34,760 nt of DNA from Mycolicibacterium sp. Lineage in GTDB: Bacteria > Actinomycetota > Actinomycetes > Mycobacteriales > Mycobacteriaceae. The notes beneath the pieces are model-generated. The model did not search any database. It saw only the letters and a program-made list of their open reading frames with translations, and had not been told where the DNA came from. The stretch is taken from NCBI RefSeq assembly GCF_017853185.1, contig NZ_JAFMJZ010000017.1, forward strand, positions 1 to 34,760, given 5' to 3'. Made by a program: the position numbers and the translations under genes. Below, in pieces: positions 31,574 to 34,760 of the stretch (positions are counted from its first letter, which is position 1; each line of letters opens with the position of its first letter).

Positions 31574-32607
31574 GCGCGGGCCTTTCCGAGGCTCTCACCG
31601 AGGATGCCGGTGGGGCGGATCAGCAGCACGAGGACGAGCAGGATGAAAGCGACGACGTCACGCCACTGAGTGCCGAACAGAGCCTGACCGTAGTTCTCCA
31701 TGACGCCCAGCAGCAGGCCGCCGAGCAGGGCACCGCGCAGGTTGCCGATGCCGCCGAGCACCGCAGCGGAGAACGCCTTGATGCCCAGCAGGAATCCGCC
31801 GGAGTAGATGATGCCCTGCGGCACGCGCAGCGTGTAGAGCAGTGCGGCCGCCCCGGCCAGCATGCCGCCGATCAGGAACGTGGTCAGGATGATCCGCTCC
31901 CGGGACACCCCCATCAGGGTCGCGGTGTTCGGGTCCTGGGCGACCGCGCGGATGCCGCGGCCGAACTTGGTCCGGTTGATCGCTACGTCGGTCATCAGGG
32001 CGAGCACCAGCGCAGCCAGAACGATCACGATGGTGATGTTGGTGACCGAGGCGCCGAATACGTGGAACTGGACTTTGGGCTGCACCAGGATGATCGGCTG
32101 CTGCGCGTTGCTTCCGCCGTAGCCCTTGATGATCTGCGGCAGCACGAAGTGGACGAACTCCTGCAGCACGAACGACATGCCGATCGCGGTGATGAGGAAC
32201 GTCAGCGGCCGGGCGTTGCGTCTTCGCAGCGGCCGGTAGGCCACCGCTTCCAGACCGACCGCCGCGGCCCCGGATACCGCCATCGCGAACAGCATGGCAA
32301 TACCCAGATAGAGGATGGTCAAACCCACGCCGCGGTTGTAGGCGTTTCCACTCGGAGTGAAGCCGAGGATCTTGTCGAGACAGAAGTAGGCGCCGAACAT
32401 ACCGAGCATGAAGATCTCGGAGTGCGCGAAGTTGATCAGCCGCAGCACACCGAAGACCAGGGTGTAGCCGACGGCCACCAGCGCGTAGATCGCACCCCAG
32501 GCGAGCCCGTCGATGGTGAACTGCCAGAAGCCGTTTCGCAGGTTCTCGACATTGAAGCCGATGTCACCGGCGAGGCAGACGTACTGGCCGACACACTCCT
32601 GGATCAC
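31570..32607 (-). CDS. livH: Branched-chain amino acid-type ABC transporter permease LivH
   Basis: A 345-residue permease with about 8 membrane segments. Conserved regions are GAIYALVAVGYTLVFGVLRLINFAHSEIFMLG and the loop FGRGIRAVAQDPNTATLMGVSRERIILTTFLIGGMLAGAA. The N-terminus holds two Cys (ECVGQYVC) before the first segment, perhaps outside the membrane. The start is GTG at 32607. LivJ lies 74 bp upstream on the same strand. Confidence 0.94.
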   Translation of the reverse strand: MIQECVGQYVCLAGDIGFNVENLRNGFWQFTIDGLAWGAIYALVAVGYTLVFGVLRLINFAHSEIFMLGMFGAYFCLDKILGFTPSGNAYNRGVGLTILYLGIAMLFAMAVSGAAAVGLEAVAYRPLRRRNARPLTFLITAIGMSFVLQEFVHFVLPQIIKGYGGSNAQQPIILVQPKVQFHVFGASVTNITIVIVLAALVLALMTDVAINRTKFGRGIRAVAQDPNTATLMGVSRERIILTTFLIGGMLAGAAALLYTLRVPQGIIYSGGFLLGIKAFSAAVLGGIGNLRGALLGGLLLGVMENYGQALFGTQWRDVVAFILLVLVLLIRPTGILGESLGKARA

Positions 32608-32681
32608 ATGTTGTCCATTCTCACGAGAACGCGCCCGGGACCCACGAAGTCGGGGGCCACGGACGCGTCTCGCGAAGCTTC

Positions 32682-33932
32682 CTACTGAACCTTGTAGATC
32701 CAGATCAGGGTGGTGGTGAGCTCACCCTTGTCGTTCCACTGGTACTTGCGGGCCACACCCTGCCCCTCGTACTTCGTGACGAAGTCGAGCAGTGCGGCGC
32801 GGGTGTTGGCACCGGAGTCGATGCCCTTGGCCATGATCACGCCGAGGTCATAGCCCTCGGTGCTGTAGGTGCCGGGGGCGGCGTTGAACTTCTTGGTGTA
32901 CTCGTCAGCGAAGGCCGCAGAGGCCGGGCCGCACGGGCAGGACAGGACGGCGTCCTTCGAGGCGTTGCCGGCCTGCTTGACGAACTCCGGATCCTTGGTG
33001 CCGTCGGCGCTGACGAACTTGCCCGCGAAGCCGGCGTCGCGCAGTTGCTGCACGAACGGCGCGGCCTCCGAGTAGTAGCCGCTGTAGAACACCGAATCCG
33101 GCGACTGACCCTTGACCTGGGTCACCGCGGCGGAGAAGTCCTTGTCGCCCTTCTTCACCGAGATGTTGCACGCCGAATCGGCCACCGGGCCGAGGGTGTC
33201 GCGCACAGCCTTGGCAAGGCCGGTGCCGTAATCGGTGCTGTCGTCGACGACGCAGATCTTCTTGTCGCCGACGGTGTTCTTCAGGTAGTTGGCGACCGAC
33301 GGGCCCTGCACGCCGTCGTTGGCCAGGCCGCGGAAGAAGGTCTTCCAGCCCTGCTCGGACAGCGTCACGTTGGTGGCCGAGGCGGTGGTGGAGACCAGGC
33401 CGGCCTGGTCGAAGACGCCGCCGGTGGCCTTGGTCTCACCGGAGAATGCCGGGCCGACGAGTCCGACGATGGCTGCATCGTCGACGATCTGCGGGGCGAT
33501 GGCCGTCGCCTTCTGCGGGTCGCCCTCGGTGTCGAAGGTCTTGAGCTCGATCTGGCAGCCCGGGTTGGCGGCGTTGTGCTTGTCCAGCGCGAGCTGCACA
33601 CCGTTCTTGATGTTGATGCCGAGCGCGGCGTCGGGGCCGTTGAGCGCGCCGGCCATGGCGATGGCCACCGGGGCGCAGGTCGCCTTGCCATCACCGGCCG
33701 GGTCGGCCGGGGCCACACCGGCGTCGGCCTTGACCGCCGCGCCGTTGTTGTCGATCTGGACCTGCTCGACGATCTTCAGATCGGTCGGGGCCTCCGAGGT
33801 GCCCTGCGCGGCCGAGGTGCCCTTCGAGGACTCCTTGTCCGCCGAGGGCTGCTGGCTACAGGCCGCCAAGCCGAGCATCAGCAGGGCCGCCGAACTCATC
33901 GCGATTGCTTGCCGTGTTGCGCTAGCGCCCAC
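32682..33932 (-). CDS. livJ: Branched-chain amino acid-type ABC transporter binding lipoprotein
   Basis: A 416-residue periplasmic-binding lipoprotein. The signal peptide ends in the lipobox LGLAAC with Cys25. A Ser/Thr/Lys-rich linker (26-80) precedes the two-lobed Leu/Ile/Val-binding fold (PVAIAMAGALNGPDAALGINIKNGVQLALDK, IVGLVGPAFSGETKATGG, KICVVDDSTDYGTGLAKAVRD). The mature part has several Cys, including a CPC pair (SCPCGPASAAF), more than usual for the family. The ligand cannot be told; other amides or aromatic acids are also carried by this class. The start is GTG at 33932, with a strong GGAGGT site 5 nt upstream. It heads the liv operon. Confidence 0.95.
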   Translation of the reverse strand: MGASATRQAIAMSSAALLMLGLAACSQQPSADKESSKGTSAAQGTSEAPTDLKIVEQVQIDNNGAAVKADAGVAPADPAGDGKATCAPVAIAMAGALNGPDAALGINIKNGVQLALDKHNAANPGCQIELKTFDTEGDPQKATAIAPQIVDDAAIVGLVGPAFSGETKATGGVFDQAGLVSTTASATNVTLSEQGWKTFFRGLANDGVQGPSVANYLKNTVGDKKICVVDDSTDYGTGLAKAVRDTLGPVADSACNISVKKGDKDFSAAVTQVKGQSPDSVFYSGYYSEAAPFVQQLRDAGFAGKFVSADGTKDPEFVKQAGNASKDAVLSCPCGPASAAFADEYTKKFNAAPGTYSTEGYDLGVIMAKGIDSGANTRAALLDFVTKYEGQGVARKYQWNDKGELTTTLIWIYKVQ

Positions 33933-33991
33933 GTGTCACCTCCGGGGTAAGGGGTAAATGGCTGCGCCGGCAAAGGCGGCGCTTCGCCTAG

Positions 33992-33997
33992 AACATA
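33992..33997 (-). promoter_or_regulatory. Possible liv-operon -10 box
   Basis: On the minus strand TATGTT (33997-33992) fits TAnnnT, giving a leader of about 50 nt that contains a GC-rich hairpin (GCGCC/GGCGC). No clear -35 box is seen. Confidence 0.3.
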
Positions 33998-34034
33998 GCC
34001 AACCGGGGGCAAAACCGCGCGTGATCGACGCGGC

Positions 34035-34631
34035 TCAACTATCCAGCGTTTCCAGGACCACCTCGGCGACGCGCTTCATGGAAGTGCGCCGGTCCATGGC
34101 GGCGCGCTGCATCCAACTGAACGCCTCGGGCTCGGTCATACCGTGCTTGGCCTGCAGGATCCCCTTGGCCCGTTCGACCAGCTTGCGGGTCTCCAGCCGT
34201 TCGTTGAGGTCGGCGACCTCGCTCTCCAATCCGGTGATCTCGGCGAACCGGCTCATCGCCAGTTCGATCGCCGGGATCAGGTCGCTGGCCGAGAACGGTT
34301 TGACCAGATAGGCCATCGCCCCGGCGTCGCGAGCCTTCTCCACCAGTTCACGCTGGCTGAAGGCGGTGAGGATGACGATCGGCGCGATCCGCTTGGCGGC
34401 GATCTCGGAAGCGGCGTCGATACCGTCGCGACGGGGCATCTTGACGTCCATGATCACCAGGTCGGGCCGCAGGGCCTCGGCCAGTTCGACGGCCTCCTGG
34501 CCGTCGCCGGCCTCTCCGACCACGTCGTAGCCCTCTTCGCGCAGCATCTCCGAGAGGTCCAGCCGGATCAGGGCCTCATCCTCGGCGATCAGCACCCGCC
34601 GCGGGGCGGTCGGCTCGTCGGTGGCTGTCAT
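34035..34631 (-). CDS. pdtaR: Two-component response regulator PdtaR (REC-ANTAR antiterminator)
   Basis: A 198-residue regulator, the Rv1626 ortholog. The receiver domain (about 11-127) has the acidic pair E17-D18, phospho-acceptor D62 (in VIMDVKMP), T89 and K111 (VKPF). The ANTAR RNA-binding domain (about 135-195) reads LNERLETRKLVERAKGILQAKHGMTEPEAFSWMQ, with the two-helix hairpin recognition region. It is phosphorylated by PdtaS and acts by antitermination at RNA hairpins; in M. tuberculosis it controls PE/PPE and nitric oxide or copper responses. The ATG at 34631 has no clear Shine-Dalgarno site. It diverges from the tRNA gene over 70 bp and is followed by livJ. Confidence 0.97.
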   Translation of the reverse strand: MTATDEPTAPRRVLIAEDEALIRLDLSEMLREEGYDVVGEAGDGQEAVELAEALRPDLVIMDVKMPRRDGIDAASEIAAKRIAPIVILTAFSQRELVEKARDAGAMAYLVKPFSASDLIPAIELAMSRFAEITGLESEVADLNERLETRKLVERAKGILQAKHGMTEPEAFSWMQRAAMDRRTSMKRVAEVVLETLDS

Positions 34632-34672
34632 CCGGTAATTGTGGCGCGATCAGGGTCCCACCGCGAGCCGGG

Positions 34673-34678
34673 TATCGT
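34673..34678 (+). promoter_or_regulatory. Possible tRNA promoter -10 box
   Basis: TATCGT (34673-34678) fits TAnnnT, placing the start at about 34685, 17 nt before the mature tRNA. No clear -35 box is seen. Confidence 0.35.
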
Positions 34679-34701
34679 AGGGCCGCGCAATCACGCCAGT
34701 C

Positions 34702-34760
34702 GCCCTCGTATCCCAATTGGCAGAGGAAACGGATTCAAAACCCGTGCAGTGTGAGTTCGA
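34702..34760 (+). tRNA. tRNA with Leu CAA anticodon, 5' part (cut by window edge)
   Basis: The acceptor 5' strand is GCCCTCG (34702-34708), then TA, a D arm TCC/GGA with the GG of the D loop, and the anticodon arm ACGGA-TTCAAAA-CCCGT (34729-34745) with CAA at 34736-34738. The arm has one A-C mismatch next to the loop. Only five bases (GCAGT, 34746-34750) separate it from the T stem GTGAG and loop TTCGA, so the variable loop is short (class I). Leucine tRNAs normally have a long variable arm. The 3' acceptor strand, expected as CGAGGGC, lies outside the window. Confidence 0.8.

Noticed and set aside
32604-32618. Four-codon leader frame (ATG GAC AAC ATG TGA) overlapping the livH GTG start
   Set aside because: Too short to support without a ribosome-binding site; probably chance.
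1-34760. Prophage, insertion sequence or genomic island
   Set aside because: No transposase, integrase, phage gene or attachment repeat is seen; composition looks even and the conserved gene order is intact.

Overview
The window is from the chromosome of a high-GC actinobacterium, almost certainly a non-tuberculous Mycobacterium (Mycolicibacterium type). Every recognised gene reads as mycobacterial, and from memory the backbone matches M. tuberculosis Rv1626-Rv1636 in reverse: USP, LAM-capping mannosyltransferase, MFS pump, uvrB, DUF402, coaE, rpsA, polA, DUF35, thiolase, pdtaR. Genes that I do not recall at this H37Rv locus are inserted between these landmarks. They are a Pro/Ala/Gly repeat protein, a SulP permease with a secreted protein, a PrsW protease with a 20-residue-repeat secreted protein, two WFAAFP-motif paralogs around a diiron protein, and a complete Liv-type ABC transporter.

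Layout. 1-245: start of a secreted protein cut by the edge. 460-3209 (minus): a signalling module of PAS-PAS-PP2C phosphatase, unknown 204-aa protein and RsbW-like kinase. 3314-5004: small Ala-rich protein facing a CorA/USP pair. 5196-9352: CapA-like mannosyltransferase converging on an 866-aa low-complexity exported protein. 9516-13114 (minus): uvrB and an MFS pump, overlapping. 13159-15924 (plus): SulP, DUF402 and a secreted protein, all overlapping. 15917-18592 (minus): rpsA then coaE, with a hairpin terminator between. 18734-21282 (plus): PrsW and the 20-residue-repeat protein. 21337-24021 (minus): polA. 24055-25934 (plus): DUF35, thiolase and DUF167. 25991-28841 (plus): paralog, diiron protein, paralog. 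28823-33932 (minus): livJ-livH-livM-livG-livF. 34035-34631 (minus): pdtaR. 34702-34760 (plus): 5' part of a tRNA with a Leu CAA anticodon.

How the genes work together. The core is housekeeping: excision repair (uvrB), replication and repair synthesis (polA), translation (rpsA, tRNA) and CoA synthesis (coaE). Around it lie envelope and transport genes. Two architectural themes recur. First, divergent pairs are very tight (uvrB/sulP 44 bp, polA/DUF35 33 bp), with TAnnnT -10 boxes 6-7 nt before ATG or GTG starts, as expected of leaderless mycobacterial transcripts. Second, convergent pairs meet within 54 bp or overlap, and several have a perfect hairpin across or beside the stop codons.

The best candidates for new biology are five. 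They are the PP2C/unknown/RsbW module without a STAS partner; the secreted protein built of about ten 20-residue (4 x 5) repeats; the paralog-diiron-paralog block with a 26-bp palindrome matching the mycobacterial CRP consensus; the 204-aa protein of unknown family; and the tRNA with a Leu anticodon but a short variable loop. All names rest on reading the sequence and remembered family features; no search was run.
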